NCBI GenBank assembly: GCA_036245525.1 | Contig: BTPG01000002.1 | Location: forward strand, 162,351,376 to 162,415,375 | Source: Semisulcospira habei | Taxonomy: Eukaryota; Mollusca; Gastropoda; Semisulcospiridae | Direction: 5' to 3' | Length of the DNA: 64,000 nt | Shown: positions 1 to 11,154 of the stretch, one piece after another | Layout of the letters: each line of letters opens with the position of its first letter | Position numbering within the stretch: the first letter of the stretch is position 1 | Position numbers and translations under genes: made by a program | Notes under the pieces: model-generated | Told to the model about the DNA's origin: nothing | What the model saw: the letters and a program-made list of their open reading frames with translations, nothing else | Databases searched by the model: none

Positions 1-112
1 TTGGCAAATGAAAAGATAAATCTTGATAATTACCTATCTGTGTCTGTTAGTATCTCGTGCCTTTCATAGGATAAGTACACTGTGGCCATTTTTGTTTTGG
101 AGATCTAAGGCT

Positions 113-319
113 TCACACATTCTGCCCCAGGACCGAAATCCCCAAATTTTGAAGTTGCCCTCTGAAGGACTGTATTACAATTCGAGACAGATCGAACATG
201 ATAGTTTAAGGGTGGTGCCAAAATAGCTTGGCGCCTATGGGCGCCAAGCTATTCTGGCACTACCCTTGAACTATCATGCTTGATCCATGTGTTGCTGTGG
301 TGTCGGGGCTGAATGAGTT
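113..319. mobile_element. PalB2 palindromic MITE copy
   Basis: The core palindrome at about 191-284 has arms reading roughly CATGATAGTTTAAGGGTGGT and its complement around a GGCGCC-rich centre. The outer flanks read ACATTCTGCCCCAGG on the left and GGGGCTGAATGAGTT on the right. The terminal TTAA is degraded on both sides. Confidence 0.75.
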
Positions 320-698
320 GGAACAGATTTTGCAACACAAAAAAAGGCATCACTCCGATGCCTTTTTTAACTGTTGCCACATCCCTCAAATTGATGAAGC
401 TTTTCACACTCTGTTCTTGCAGTCACTGGTTCTGTCCACAGTGGCTGCATGCACAAGGGGGGGGTCTAAATGGTTGAAGAATTCATGGTATATTCCTAGC
501 AGTGTTTTGAAAGATGGCCAGCCATCAACTATGTTATGATTTGCTAGAATATGAAATGCAATAATAATATATCTGGTTATTGTGGATTGAATCGTCACCT
601 GTTGATCATCATGTACAGTTTCCATGCGTTTTTATCTTGCCTGTTGCTGTACAGTTCTGTGCTAATGCTAACTGAAATCTGTACATACCGCTAAAGCA
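320..698. other. Unannotated intergenic sequence
   Basis: Nothing is recognisable here apart from a short hairpin near 343-367 (AAAAAAGGCATC with GATGCCTTTTTT). The short open frames lack coding character. Confidence 0.5.
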
Positions 699-782
699 TT
701 GACCCTTTGGCTGTCGGCACTTTTTGTCAGAGATTCCTGCAAGTAACGGACAAAATGTGCTATCAACAGCCAACAGGCTAAC
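699..782. mobile_element. PalC palindromic MITE, degraded
   Basis: It begins TTGACCCTTTGGCTGTCGG and ends CAACAGCCAACAGGCTAA. It is a single foldback unit with both terminal tetranucleotides mutated. Confidence 0.6.
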
Positions 783-810
783 TTTCATGTACAGTGTTAA
801 ATCAAGTTAT

Positions 811-880
811 GTGTGTGCTGGCCTGTATTTTGGCCCTTATGGCCTCCAGTTGTAAGGTCCAAAATCACAGACCAACACAT
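811..880. repeat. PalF palindrome, degraded
   Basis: The left arm TGTGCTGGCCTGTATTTTGG pairs imperfectly with the right arm CCAAAATCACAGACCAACAC. The cleaner copy is at 44230-44305. Confidence 0.6.
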
Positions 881-1479
881 TTGAAGTTTTCAGCTTTGAA
901 TCGCTTCGCTACACTACAGACTGTGATACTCAGGATGTGAAATATGCAATGTTATGTTGGTACCACGACAGCTTGTCAGAGAACAATTTACATTGTCAGA
1001 GAAAGAAACCCGCTGAAAAAGCAGTGAACAATTTATTTTTGTTGCTTTTTTAGTGCATTCTTTCTCTTACAGAATAATTTGAATGTTTTGGTTTTGTTTG
1101 CATTTTTAATTCTTTCTTTCTGCAACTCTGGGGCAAAGTCACATGGCAGCAATAAAGGACAGACACTGATGGCTGATGGCAGAGATGAGGGGCTATATTA
1201 CAATAATGCTATTGCGCATCTCTAGTAAGTAAAGGGTCATTGGGTTGATGTTGGCTGCTTTTGGCTTGTTCTGAGCTGAGCACCTGTTGACTGCTGCTAA
1301 TGTGGGCTCAAAGACCCTTTGCGCACTGGATCAGCTCCCCATGTCCTTTGACTTGTAGTGCCTGATATTCTGCAGTACATTTATGGTGTACAATAACGGG
1401 TATATTGTCACATTTTAACAACTGACGGTATGACTTTTTGTTTTCTTTGAGGGAAATTGAACACCAGTATATTTCATTC
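881..1479. other. Unannotated intergenic sequence
   Basis: AT-rich DNA without coherent coding frames, RNA genes or repeats that I recognise. Confidence 0.5.
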
Positions 1480-1995
1480 ATGAGTGACCAACCTTTTCTG
1501 GCCAGACTGCGTCCATCTGGCTTCACTGATACCTAGCAGGGAAAGGTTGTACTTTTGCATTTCCGCTGCTATCTGGGCGGCCTTGCCGCTCTGGTACATG
1601 GTCTTGACGTTCCATGTGCCCATGGTTGTGTCCCTGGATAGAGAGAGGCGGCTTGGTCCTGTGGCTTCTGAAGACTTCCGGCTTTCACCACAGGACGTCA
1701 TAAGTCTTCTGGTAGAAGAACCTTCCTCCTCCAGAAAAGGAATTACTGTTAGTCTTTTCGTCGGCGTTTTTGTAGCTATTTTCTTTTTTGCAGGGTGGGG
1801 AAGCTACCCCCACGCCCAACCCCCTTACTAGGGGGACCAGGGGTTTTCTGTCGGGGTCACCTTCCCTTAGACCATGTTGGTTCACGGCACCTTATTTCAT
1901 TCGGTGCACCCCTCTCACGAGGGACCCCCTATCCACCACCCAGGGGACGCGCCTCAACGCCATATGGTCCCAGCGCGAGGGATGCACCCATTGCT
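1480..1995 (-). pseudogene. RTE-like LINE 5' fragment: endonuclease N-terminus
   Basis: The minus strand at about 1624-1484 encodes the start of an apurinic-type endonuclease: MGTWNVKTMYQSGK followed by LSLLGISEARWTQSGQKR. The WN and SEARW motifs are the first two catalytic blocks of this domain. The reading frame stops at 1483, so the rest of the endonuclease and all of the reverse transcriptase are missing. The part from 1625 to 1995 is probably the 5' leader. The protein type matches the RTE-like copies at 22.0 and 30.3 kb, which keep only their 3' halves. A 3'-truncated copy is unusual for a target-primed element and suggests a later deletion. Confidence 0.7.
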
Positions 1996-2009
1996 TGAAA
2001 TAAATTTGA

Positions 2010-2176
2010 CTGATAGTTCAAGGGGAGTACCAGAATAGCTTGGCACCTCAGGCACCAAACTATTCTGGAACCACCCTTGAACTAAAACGGTTGATCTATC
2101 TCCAAATCTGTAATGTAGCCTTCATAGGACAAGAAGCAAATGTTACAAACTCAGCCCCAGGATGTAATGGGTTAAT
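2010..2176. mobile_element. PalB2 palindromic MITE, degraded right side
   Basis: The core at about 2011-2093 has TGATAGTTCAAGGGGAGTAC paired with a complement ending CCACCCTTGAACTA. The right flank retains CAGCCCCAGG and ends near GGGTTAA. Confidence 0.65.
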
Positions 2177-3010
2177 TCATGAGTAACCAACCTTCCCCAC
2201 CGCGTACTGTTCATTGGAAACTGAAGATGTGTTTTTCCTCATCATCTTTCATCAGGCTATTGTGGTTTTTTTTCTCCCTTGCTTTTCCTAGTTCAATGGA
2301 GTATCCTTTCTAAGTCCCATGTGTTTCAGTTCAGGAGCAGACAAGTTTGTAAGGTTGAATGTTGCCAACTGGGACTACCACGTAGATCAGTTTGCCTGTA
2401 ACCTGCAAGTGTGTACATATTCCGTGTATAGTGCAAGAGTTGGCCCCAGCCATTTCCATCAAGCCTAGTTTCTCGTGAGTTCAAGCACGCTGTAGGGGTT
2501 CGTGAACGTCTTGCTGGATCATTTGATGTGGATAAGGGGGCAGTTGTGAGCTGAGTGTAGGACTGTATGCATATGTCTGCTTGATTCGGATAAAGGGGGA
2601 AGTTGTGAGCTGAGTCTAGGACTGTACATGTATCGCCGCATGATTTTTGTTTGCCTAGTTCATGCAGCCTTCGAACTGTCAACAGTACCATAGTGCACTC
2701 TGTCAACAGTAGCAGTGGCTGCACGTAAAAGCAGGTGATCACATGTATTTTTAACAGTTATGCCTTGGTGTTGCGGAAGTTTGGTTGTTGTGTATGAACT
2801 TTACTGCGTTAACATCAAGTTGTATATGGGAGCAAAGCGTATGGGACCAAACACCTGTTGACATTTGGAGTCACCTGTGTGATATCATTTGACCATTAAC
2901 CATGTGATATGTACTGGTTGGACAACTGTTTTGATTCTGTTTGACTGGTGAAGTATTGTTATATGACACAGTTATTACGTTCTGTGCAGGAAGTGGTTTC
3001 ACCAAGCAGG
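2177..3010. other. Intergenic sequence with a 58-bp direct repeat
   Basis: Two similar units start at 2523 and 2581, both containing GTTGTGAGCTGAGT and TAGGACTGTA. Nothing else is recognisable. Confidence 0.5.
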
Positions 3011-3127
3011 TTAACTTATTCAAGACACCCCGCATCAATAGCTGTGGAAGTGTCGTATAGCGTTGCCAGCGGCAAAGCTATACGACACTTCCGCAGCTAT
3101 TGATGCGGGGCGCCTTGAGTGAGTTAA
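3011..3127. mobile_element. PalG palindromic element, near complete
   Basis: It is bounded by TTAA on both sides (3011-3014 and 3124-3127). The arms contain CCCCGCATCAATAGCTG and its complement, then GTGTCGTATAGC and its complement around a short loop. A partial relative lies at 49335-49438. Confidence 0.75.
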
Positions 3128-3607
3128 TCAGGATTTTCCCCGTTTCTACGTTAGTCTTGGCATGTTTTCTGGGTTTTTGACAAGGTCTATCAACTGTAAA
3201 TGTGTTTGCTGCTCTACTTTAAGTTCCAAAGTCACAGATGAGCATATACAAAATAACTTTTTTTTTTACTAATCGGAACACTGATACTGAAAGGATTGTT
3301 GGTTGTGAGTTGCGAGCACGACTAAATTTTCTTTGTTTACTACTATTTTAGTCCATTTTATTTATCTTGCTGAATACGTTCAAAGAAATGAGTTTGTAGA
3401 AGTTAGATCGTGTTGCATGTTAGGTCAAACGCCTGCTGTATTTAAACATACTATTGTTACAACGATGTGTGAGAATGAAATTGACTGGTTGGCAGATTTC
3501 AGCCTGGCAGGTTTAGGTTTGCTTTTGTTAGTTACATTTTAACAAAAACAAAAACTTTAGCATTCATCCTCTGGTGCTGAATTACAAGATAACGTCTTGT
3601 TGGATCA
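3128..3607. other. Unannotated intergenic sequence
   Basis: AT-rich, with a short poly-T run near 3258. No supported gene or repeat. Confidence 0.5.
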
Positions 3608-4175
3608 TTAACCCATTTAGTGTTACCCCACCCGGGTCTGCCCTGGGGGACTTGGGTGGGGTTAGGTATTTTTTAGTTCCCAGGGTCACCCTGGTCAGCC
3701 CCACAGGGTGGGTTTTTCTCTCTATTCTGGGGCATTTGTTTCTGTCTACCCTTTGTCCATTCACCTGTATTTGCCTTTTTAAAACTCTCCCTACTGTCTG
3801 CACTGCCTGTAGCTCTTGATATTGGATGTGTGTTGCTAAATGGTCTTAGCTTTATTTAGGCCCCATGTGTTAGGTTTATTTAATGTATTTGACCGGCTGG
3901 CGACATACATTCAATGTTCTGTTTATTTTTTTTCACAAGCAGTGCAGGCACGTCCTGAGAAAGCCTTGTTGCTGTCGGGACGTTAAGCAATGTACAATCA
4001 ATCAACCATTTAGTGTTGATGTACTACAGCAGGAGGTGCCTCAACCATAATTCAAGGGTAGTGCCAGATTAGTTCGCCTGCAGGTGCCAAGCTAATCTGA
4101 CACTACCCTTGAATTTTCATGGTTTATCCATCTCCTGCAACTAGTACAGTCCCAAAATTTGGAAAATATGGCCAA
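3608..4175. mobile_element. PalB MITE split by a retroposon
   Basis: The left terminus TTAACCCATTTAGTGTT is at 3608-3624. The body resumes at 4018 with GATGTACTACAGCAGG, and the core palindrome runs about 4038-4130. The right flank near 4150 (CCCAAAATTTGG) matches other PalB copies. The interruption is the retroposon at 3625-4003, with matching short repeats on both sides. Confidence 0.75.
3625..4003 (+). mobile_element. Short retroposon (SINE or LINE 3' end), copy 1
   Basis: A unit of about 380 bp starts ACCCCACCCGGGTCTGCCC and ends TTAAGCAATGTACAATCAATC, an AATC-type tail. The flanking repeats CATTTAGTGTT at 3614-3624 and 4007-4017 look like a target-site duplication of about 14 bp. An inverted second copy lies at 12999-13412, which shows it is an interspersed element. 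Confidence 0.8.
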
Positions 4176-4667
4176 CCAACATCGGTGGTTGAATGCACAA
4201 AAGGGTATATTCATCTTGAATAGTTTCTACATGAGCCGTCATTAGAATCAAATGCCAGCAGAAAGCTAAAATGCCGTCGGCCATGGTCACTCTATATGTA
4301 ACCTGTAGCTTTACAAGATATGTAATCGGTTTGATGTGTGCAAGGAAGTAACTGCTTTCTTTCATGTAGCGTTCTTATTCTATAATCTTTACAACAAACC
4401 TTTAAGTGTAGGCTGTATTCACTTTGTCATTGGAATGCTTGCGAATAGGGGTCCAAAGACCTTGGGCGTTACGAGATTGCATCAAGACTGTTTTGATTAT
4501 TGCTGAATAAAGTTTTAATTGAAAATCAGACCCTTGTTTGGTCACGACGCATGAATCTGCGGCATACACACCAAAATGTTCAGAATTCACTGGCGTGTTT
4601 CTACTTTGAGCTACGACGCCAAAGTGAAGACAGGTTGATGTGTCTTTGCAACAGATCACAACACGCG
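4176..4667. other. Unannotated intergenic sequence
   Basis: No gene or repeat recognised. Confidence 0.45.
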
Positions 4668-4870
4668 TAACCCCTTCACTGGACACAGACTGTGTGAACG
4701 CCAAAGAGTCCTAAGAATACGATCCAACTGCAAGACAAATCCTCATGAGCCCCGCATGTGTGGGGGTTCATGAGGATCGGTCTTGCAGTCGGATCATAAT
4801 CACCTTTTCCTGTCGGTGAAGGACTTGAACGTCTGTCTGGACACAAACTTGTCAAGAGTTGGGGGTGTTT
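4668..4870. mobile_element. PalA MITE, degraded termini
   Basis: The left flank reads TAACCCCTTCACTGGACAC. The core at 4727-4791 has ATCCTCATGAGCCCCGC paired with GGGGTTCATGAGGAT. The right end near 4815-4860 retains GTCGGTGAAGG but no clear TTAA. Confidence 0.7.
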
Positions 4871-5340
4871 GCTGAAGGTTATTTCAAACAATCACATGTA
4901 GTATTGATAACAAACAGTAGCGAAGTCTATACTCTTTGTTGATGGGTAAGAAAAAGGAATCTATGGGACATTACTTTGACTACGAATGATAGGAAAAACG
5001 TCCCACAACTGGTCATAACTCGGCACAATTTACAAATTCATCACAACTGAAACTGTGCAAAGATGCTGCTTTTGATTGAAGGACACGTGCAACACGCAAC
5101 GTGGTAAAAAAAACCACCACCAAAACTCCGATTGATCATACTGTTGTACAAAACTGAAGACCATGCATCTAACAATGTGTGTGGACTATTCAGTAAATTA
5201 GAGCAGTTTGTTTCTAGCATCGGTGAAGATTAGATAAATTGCTGAACAAGTCAAATCAAATCCGATGGAGCAGAATGTAGTGTGCATAAAATGGCGCTTG
5301 GTGCGAATATCCAGCACAAGTAACGCCGTCACTGTGGAAC
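4871..5340. other. Unannotated intergenic sequence
   Basis: AT-rich; nothing recognisable. Confidence 0.45.
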
Positions 5341-5344
5341 GGAT

Positions 5345-5435
5345 GACCCAACTGCAAGAGGCAAAAGAAACTCGTGAGCCCCCGCATCGTGCAGGGGCTC
5401 ATGAGGTTCTTTGCTTCTTGTTGACTCTACTCATA
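5345..5435. repeat. PalA core hairpin
   Basis: CAACTGCAAGAGGCAAAAG is followed by CTCGTGAGCCCCCGC and a right arm GGGGCTCATGAGGTTC. The terminal MITE sequences are missing. The arm variant (AAGAA in place of ATAGAT) is largely mirrored in the opposite arm. Confidence 0.7.
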
Positions 5436-5947
5436 TCCGTGTTTAGCGGATCTGAAGGGGGGGGGGGAGGGGGGGGGTTCCGGACCACCCCCACCCATTA
5501 AAAAAAAAATGTTATAACAAAGTCCCTTTTTGGGGTGTTTGGAAACCCCCCCCCCCCCCCCACACACACACACACACACATACCTCGTTTTATATTTTAG
5601 CAAATTGTGAGAGTCTTAACACGCACGCGCTTTTTTGTCTCTGCCCCCACCATCCCGTTTTTGGATATTTTGGCGAATGGTGAGTGTTTTAACACGCATG
5701 CGCCTTTTCTCTCTACCTCCCCCCCTTTCCCCCCGAAAGTAAGTTCTAGCGTCGTGGAGGCCTTTAGTATGAGGTTGAAAGCCCCAAACAAAACGTCGGA
5801 CCCCCCCCCCCCCCCCCCCCCCCCACCGCCCTTCCGGTCGAGCCGGTAACTGATCCGCCCCTGCAGATTGAGGGGATTACTCGTCGGAGCTGAATTTGCC
5901 GCGCGGCTTTAAAAGATATAACTTTACGTCCACTCGCGATAAGAGGG
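5436..5947. repeat. Homopolymer and dinucleotide-rich stretch
   Basis: G runs lie at 5457-5477. A C run with a CA tract is at about 5549-5580 and a C run of more than 20 at about 5800-5824. A segment containing GTGTTTTAACACGCATGCG is partly repeated around 5605-5705. No coding support. Confidence 0.8.
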
Positions 5948-6031
5948 TTAACCCTTTGGCTGTGGGTAGGGCTTTTTGTCACGATGATTCCTGCAGGAAT
6001 CGAAAAGCTCTACCGACAGCCAAAAGGTTAA
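5948..6031. mobile_element. PalC MITE, complete
   Basis: TTAA is at both ends (5948-5951 and 6028-6031). Just inside are CCCTTTGGCTGTGGG and GACAGCCAAAAGG. The centre GATTCCTGCAGGAATC is itself palindromic. Confidence 0.85.
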
Positions 6032-6084
6032 CCCCGCAGCAGAAGACACCCACTGGCATTAGTCCAACCAAAAGCTAGCCCGAT

Positions 6085-6781
6085 CTACCGTGCACCCCCA
6101 CCCCCTCACCCCCCAGTACTCAATAAGATGTGTTTCAAAGTGTACCTTAGTATGTCCTGAGATGTTTAAGCCATGTTCCCGAAAATCCTTAGGAACACAC
6201 CAGAGATATATAGCCGATGGCGCAATGTTGTAAAAATACACAAAATTAATTAGAAAGAAATTACTAAAGTTATTCCATTTCATTTTGACCTCTCTTTACC
6301 TATTAAGTTTCAATAATGTAAGCATAAAGTGCAATAAAATAAAAATAAAAAGTCGGCATCCTTTACGGTACATTCATGGTAAACGATAGCTTTTTCCCAT
6401 TTAAAATTGCCGAACTGGGAAATGTGCGTTGTTTTTGATGCCTTCAAAATTTTTGTATACAACGGATAGGTTTTTTTTTTTTGTTTTTTTTTTTAAAGGT
6501 TTTATTGGTTAGGATAGAGTACCACAGTTACTCCCAACCTGATTTTATGATGCTGTGATGCATTCAGGGTCCACAGTGGCTAAATGTGCTGCCCTACCCC
6601 CATTTTACCAGTACACAAAGGAACGCAAAATAATCATAACAATTGCTTACGTCATACTCCTCTGTTTAAATATTTTGATGCCAGTTTTCTTAACAAAGTA
6701 TGCATATTGAGCATAAAATTTGTGATCATTTCATTAATTTCAATGTGACCCGTCAATTTAATTGTAATTCTTTTTAGTTAA
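6085..6781 (+). repeat. Left arm of a long terminal inverted repeat
   Basis: The outer end reads CTACCGTGCACCCCC. The arm, for example TGTCCTGAGATGTTTAAGCC and TTTCAATGTGACCCGTCAAT, is the reverse complement of 8866-9940 over about 700 bp with moderate divergence. Together the arms define a transposon-like unit of about 3.86 kb. Its outermost TA dinucleotides could be a TA target duplication. Confidence 0.85.
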
Positions 6782-6789
6782 GGCATGTT

Positions 6790-8830
6790 TAACAGGGGCT
6801 GCCTGCTGGAGCTTCTACCGTCTGCTGTGACATTCAGCAGTCTTGTCAAACTCGGGGAAGGTGTACCTCAGGGAGATGTTGTGTCTGATGCTGTTCTTGG
6901 TCTACATTAATCACATCATTACCGCAGTACCAAGGTTCGTCTCGAACATCCTCCATGCCGATGACTTTGCAGTGTGGAGCACAGCAGAACATAAAGAAAT
7001 AGCATCCTGCAGAATCCATGATGCTGCCAATAGAGTCAGCAGCTAGGCTGAAAGATGGCCACTCAAACTTAGCTAGACCATCTCTTTCAATCAGATGGAA
7101 GAGGTCACATTGAAACTGGAGACCTTCCAGTACCAAAGACAGACAGGCCAACTTTATGGGCAACAAATAAATTAATGGATTCACGTGGAGGTCTCACATC
7201 GAAGCCATGGAAGCTAGAGTTGCGAAAAAAAAAGTCTCTGATGAAGAAACTGGTGGGGACCATATTGGCGCAAATTACAGCATCCTGGCGCAAGCAAACA
7301 CCAGCTCGGTCAGACCAGTAGTGCGGTACCAAGATACATCGACAACATGAAACACTGCCTGCAAAACCAAAACCGCCAGGCTTGACAAGATGCAGAACAT
7401 GGGTCATTCTCATGATGCAGTGACATTCTTAGAGCCATCTGGAGCACCCGAATTTAGGAAATGGAGGACATTGGAGCCACTGGAACGCAGAACAGCACAC
7501 ACGATGAAGAGACTTACTAAACACCGACAGCACCAGTAGCGCGGTACCAAGATACATCAACAACATGAAACACTGCCAGCAAAACCCAAAAAGCCAGGCT
7601 TGACAAGATGCAGAATATGGGTCATTTTCTTGATGCATGACATTTTTAGAGCCATCTGGAGCACCCCAATTTAGGAAATGGAGGACATTGGAGCCACCGG
7701 AACATAGAACAGCACACACGATGAAGAGACTTACTAAACACCGACAGCATGGGAGACTACAGGAGCAGACCAAGAACCGTCAGAAACGCCTAAGTCTGAA
7801 CCGCCAACTGAAGGTCCTGCAAAGAGCTAAAACTGACCTCCTGGAACCAAGCCCAAAGATGTGTGAAGAGCTCCCTTCAGATACATGGACATCTCGAAAG
7901 AGCCTTCTAGACAACATAAACGATGTTCCAGGACTCTTTGCCAAAGGTCGCGGCACTGCACAAAGCCATCTTGCTGGAGATTATGCACAAGCGCTACCCT
8001 CACAGCAGCTGTGGTACCGCACAAGATGCTCTTACCAGCTGGCGGCAGCAGCTCCTCCAACTATCGTACAGATCTGCAGGTGCTCAACACAGCAGCTGAC
8101 CACTAGCTAGGGTAAAGCAGCAGCGTGATCCACTGGTCTCCTCACCAGGAAGCTTCAGGATAGACTGGATACCTTGTCCACAACTAGTGCAGCAGTGGAT
8201 TCCAGTGCATTCTCAGTGGAGTAGCTGGGAATGGAGGAGAGGTTGACAGCCTGGTCAAAGCAGGCGCCAGACTACCTCAAGATCATAACCTCCTGTAAAG
8301 AAACCAAGACACTACAGCAACAGAGTGAATGGCAACAGCAAAATGGCGGCTGCAGCCTGTGGGCAGACGACACCAACAAGCTAAACAAGGAGAGCCAGGC
8401 CACCATCTTTCATCTACGCACTGATCACTCTGGGCTCACCTCGTGATACTGGGTCATGCGGAAACAGCCCTATGCGAAGCACATTCTCCAGACCCGTCCA
8501 TACAGAGAAGCGGTCCGCTGGCAGTTCTGAATAGAAGACACGCCCCTGTACACCAAACTCTCAGAACCCCGGCGCTGCCGAGCTCTTGACAGCTCACTTA
8601 TTGGCAGCCAAGAACAATATAAGATTTAAAGACGGCCATCAAGGAATTGAACGTTGCAGAAGAAGAAGGCAAAAAATGGGGGTGGAAGTGGTGATCTCGT
8701 GGTGGACGTGTGGAAACTAAGTATTTTGATAACACTGTTTTGGCTGTTAGGAACCATGAAACTTTATCACGCATATTCATATTTACACATTTCTAGAAGA
8801 AAATAAATGAAAAGAAAAGGGAGACCTTAC
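6790..8830 (+). pseudogene. Decayed RNase H-type LINE ORF2 (3' part)
   Basis: Broken frames on the plus strand read as the end of a reverse transcriptase. Near 6865-6990 are GEGVPQGD, MLFLVYINHI and NILHADDFAVWS, where ADDF stands at the catalytic ADD position. Further on, 7750-7950 encodes LLEPSPKMCEELPSDTW, and 8290-8440 encodes a tail ending FHLRTDHSGLTS, typical of I- or Jockey-type elements with a C-terminal RNase H domain. Frames shift at least four times and stops are frequent, so it is dead. A possible AATAAA is near 8799. The copy lies exactly between the two arms of the long inverted repeat, so it may be cargo or a nested insertion. Confidence 0.7.
7318..7750 (+). repeat. Tandem duplication of about 216 bp inside the LINE
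   Basis: Two copies run from GCGGTACCAAGATACATC (7322 and 7538) through GAGACTTACTAAACACCGAC. They differ by scattered substitutions and small indels, so the duplication is old. Confidence 0.85.
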
Positions 8831-8865
8831 TAGACCCGCCTTAAGCTAGGTAAAATATCACCCAG

Positions 8866-9940
8866 TTAAAAATAGTTACAATTAAATTGATGGGTCACAT
8901 TGAAATTAATGAACTGATCACAAAATTTTATGCTCAATAAGAAAACTGGCAAGAACAAAAATATTTAAACAGGGGAGTATGACATAAGCAATTTTTATGA
9001 TCATTTTGCGTACTGGTAAAATGAGGGTAGAGAAGCAGATTCAGCCACTGTGGCCGCTAAATGCATCACAGCATCATAAAGTTGGGAGTAACTGTGGTAC
9101 TCTATCCTAACAAATAAAACCTATATAAAAAAGACCTATCAGTTGTATACAAAATTTCTGAGGGCATTGGAAACCGTGGCAACGCACGTTTCCCAATTCG
9201 GCAATTTTAAATGGGAAAAAGTTATTATTCACCACGAATGTACCGAAAAGGATACCAACTTTTCTTATTTTCTTGCACTTTATGATCCCATTATTGAAAC
9301 TTAATAGGTAAAGAGAGGTCAAAATGAAATGGAATAACTTTAGTAATTTCTTTCTAATTAATTTTGTGTATATTTACAACATGGGGGTAGGGATACAAAA
9401 TCAACCACTGTGGCACTCACAGCATCACCTAGTCAAGTTTATAATAATTGTGACATCCTGTTGTAATGATGTAAGCTTGAAAATGGACTGCCAGTGCAAT
9501 AGAAAATGTCTGAAGGCATCTGACACATTATTTTTGTCTCTCTCTTTTTTTTTTTTTTTTTGTTTGTTTGTTGCGATTTCACGGAAATGGCCGTTTACTG
9601 GGTGCACAAATAACTTCACTGTGAGCCAGAGTTTCAATATTTTTTCATTCTTTTTTGTTTGTTTGTGTGTGTGCAGAGGACGCAGAAGGTGTGCCTTAAC
9701 ATAATATTGCCTGATTTGGGTTTCTGGAATGAATGATTTAGAGGAAAATGTTTCTCAACCTCATTAATTTAGCATTTGCGAAGAGCGTGAATAGGGGTAC
9801 TCTTGCGCGATCGGCTATATATCTCTGGTGTGTTTCTAAGGATTTTCGGGGAACATGGCTTAAACATCTCAGGACATACTACGGTACACTTTGAAACCCA
9901 TCTTATTTACTGGGGGGAGGGGGGGGGGGGTGCACGGTAG
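8866..9940 (-). repeat. Right arm of the long terminal inverted repeat
   Basis: This is the reverse complement of 6085-6781, ending GGGTGCACGGTAG at 9940. It is longer than the left arm because about 420 bp (9383-9804) is inserted. The start of that insert, GGGTAGGGATACAAAATCAA, resembles arm sequence near 9027, which suggests an internal duplication. Confidence 0.85.
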
Positions 9941-10426
9941 CCAGGACTGGCTTATGGAGTACATAAGATGCAAGTCCTCACGGGCCCACCGGCTGCCGTT
10001 TCTGATGAAGACTGATACTGTTTTCTCGCAGTAACTATTACAGGTGTACTGGGACGTGTATTTAATTTTGCACTTTGTAGATCAAGTCGCAACGTTAAAA
10101 ATATTACAGACCCTCAAACACTCGATGCGTGCTGCGTTAGCATGGGGCATTCAGTTCGCTAATCAACGGCTGAGTGTCACGAACAGCGATGTGAACGTCC
10201 TTGTCCTTGGCAGTTTAGCAAGAAAGTTGAAGTCACTTCCTGACAAGCATCACACAGGCACCTCTGGAAGTCTGAGGTTTTGTTGTTGTTGTTGTTGTGT
10301 TTTTTGTTGTTGTTGGGGTTTTTTATCACTCGACACGTGCCGCATACGGACGCATGGCTAGTAAAGTGAGCGTGCCGTGTCCAGTATCCCTTTTTTCTGC
10401 GCATTTATACTATGTGGCGCTCACTA
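9941..10426. other. Intergenic sequence with a GTT run
   Basis: A GTT-rich stretch lies at 10277-10320, followed by a partial PalD arm CGACACGTGCCGCATACGG near 10331. No gene. Confidence 0.5.
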
Positions 10427-10665
10427 TGAACCCCTTCACTTCCGGCTGAGAGAAAAAGGGAACACGATCCAACTGCAAGAGACATAGATCCTCATGAGCC
10501 CCCGCGACTGCGGGGGCTCATGAGGATCTATGCCTCTTTCTGGGATCAATTTGTATCCACGGTTTCTTGGACGTACGTGTTGGCTTTTGGTCGTTCAAAG
10601 AACCAAGATTTCAGGAATCAAATATGTACGTACAGCGCACGTACAGTGGCAGTCAAAAGGGGTAA
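10427..10665. mobile_element. PalA MITE, near complete
   Basis: The left end ACCCCTTCACTTCCGGC and the right end GTGGCAGTCAAAAGGGGTAAA form the outer inverted repeat. The hairpin at 10478-10541 has CATAGATCCTCATGAG arms around CCCCCGCGACTGCGGGGG. Confidence 0.8.
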
Positions 10666-11150
10666 ATTAACATTATTTGTCAAGCGGTATGCATCCAGTC
10701 ATTGCAAGAAACGAAGCCACTTGAACAACTCCTAACCCACCACAAAAACGTTCGTTCAACATTGCATACATAGATAAATATTTTACGATATTTCGAAACA
10801 GTTGACGTGGATCTCTTCCTGACGGCACCCCCCCCCCCCCCCCCCCCCCTTTCTTTTTTTTTTTTTTCTTCTTTTTTTTTCAGTAATAAAAGCATCCATT
10901 ATGAGAGGTAACGTAGACTGAAGCTTGTTGAACAGTCCGGCCTTTTTTTTGAAGTCCGGATGTGCTGGTTCACTCCGTTTCTCGAGTGCTACGAATGGTG
11001 CTGTACAGTTGAGCAAAAGAGGACGCCTCTTTGTTCCCAAGGCTGACCTTGAATTTCTAAGTTAGCAAATTTGAACCCGGCCACTAGAAATGTCTTGTCC
11101 CTGAACTCGCCACAGACGTACAGGCATCTGCCCGAGATATAGGTATTAAA
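10666..11150. repeat. Intergenic sequence with a poly-C/poly-T tract
   Basis: A C run of about 22 bases is at 10828-10849, followed by T-rich sequence to about 10880. Nothing else is recognisable before the 3' end of the NWD gene. Confidence 0.7.
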
Positions 11151-11154
11151 GTGG

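Noticed and set aside
5800..5824. Long poly-C and poly-G runs as regulatory G-quadruplexes
   Set aside because: Homopolymer runs of this kind (also at 5457, 10828 and 19262) are as easily explained by simple-repeat growth or assembly error; nothing else supports a function.
5948..6031. Bacterial-type terminators or operators
   Set aside because: The palindromes are dispersed MITEs in an animal genome with spliced genes.
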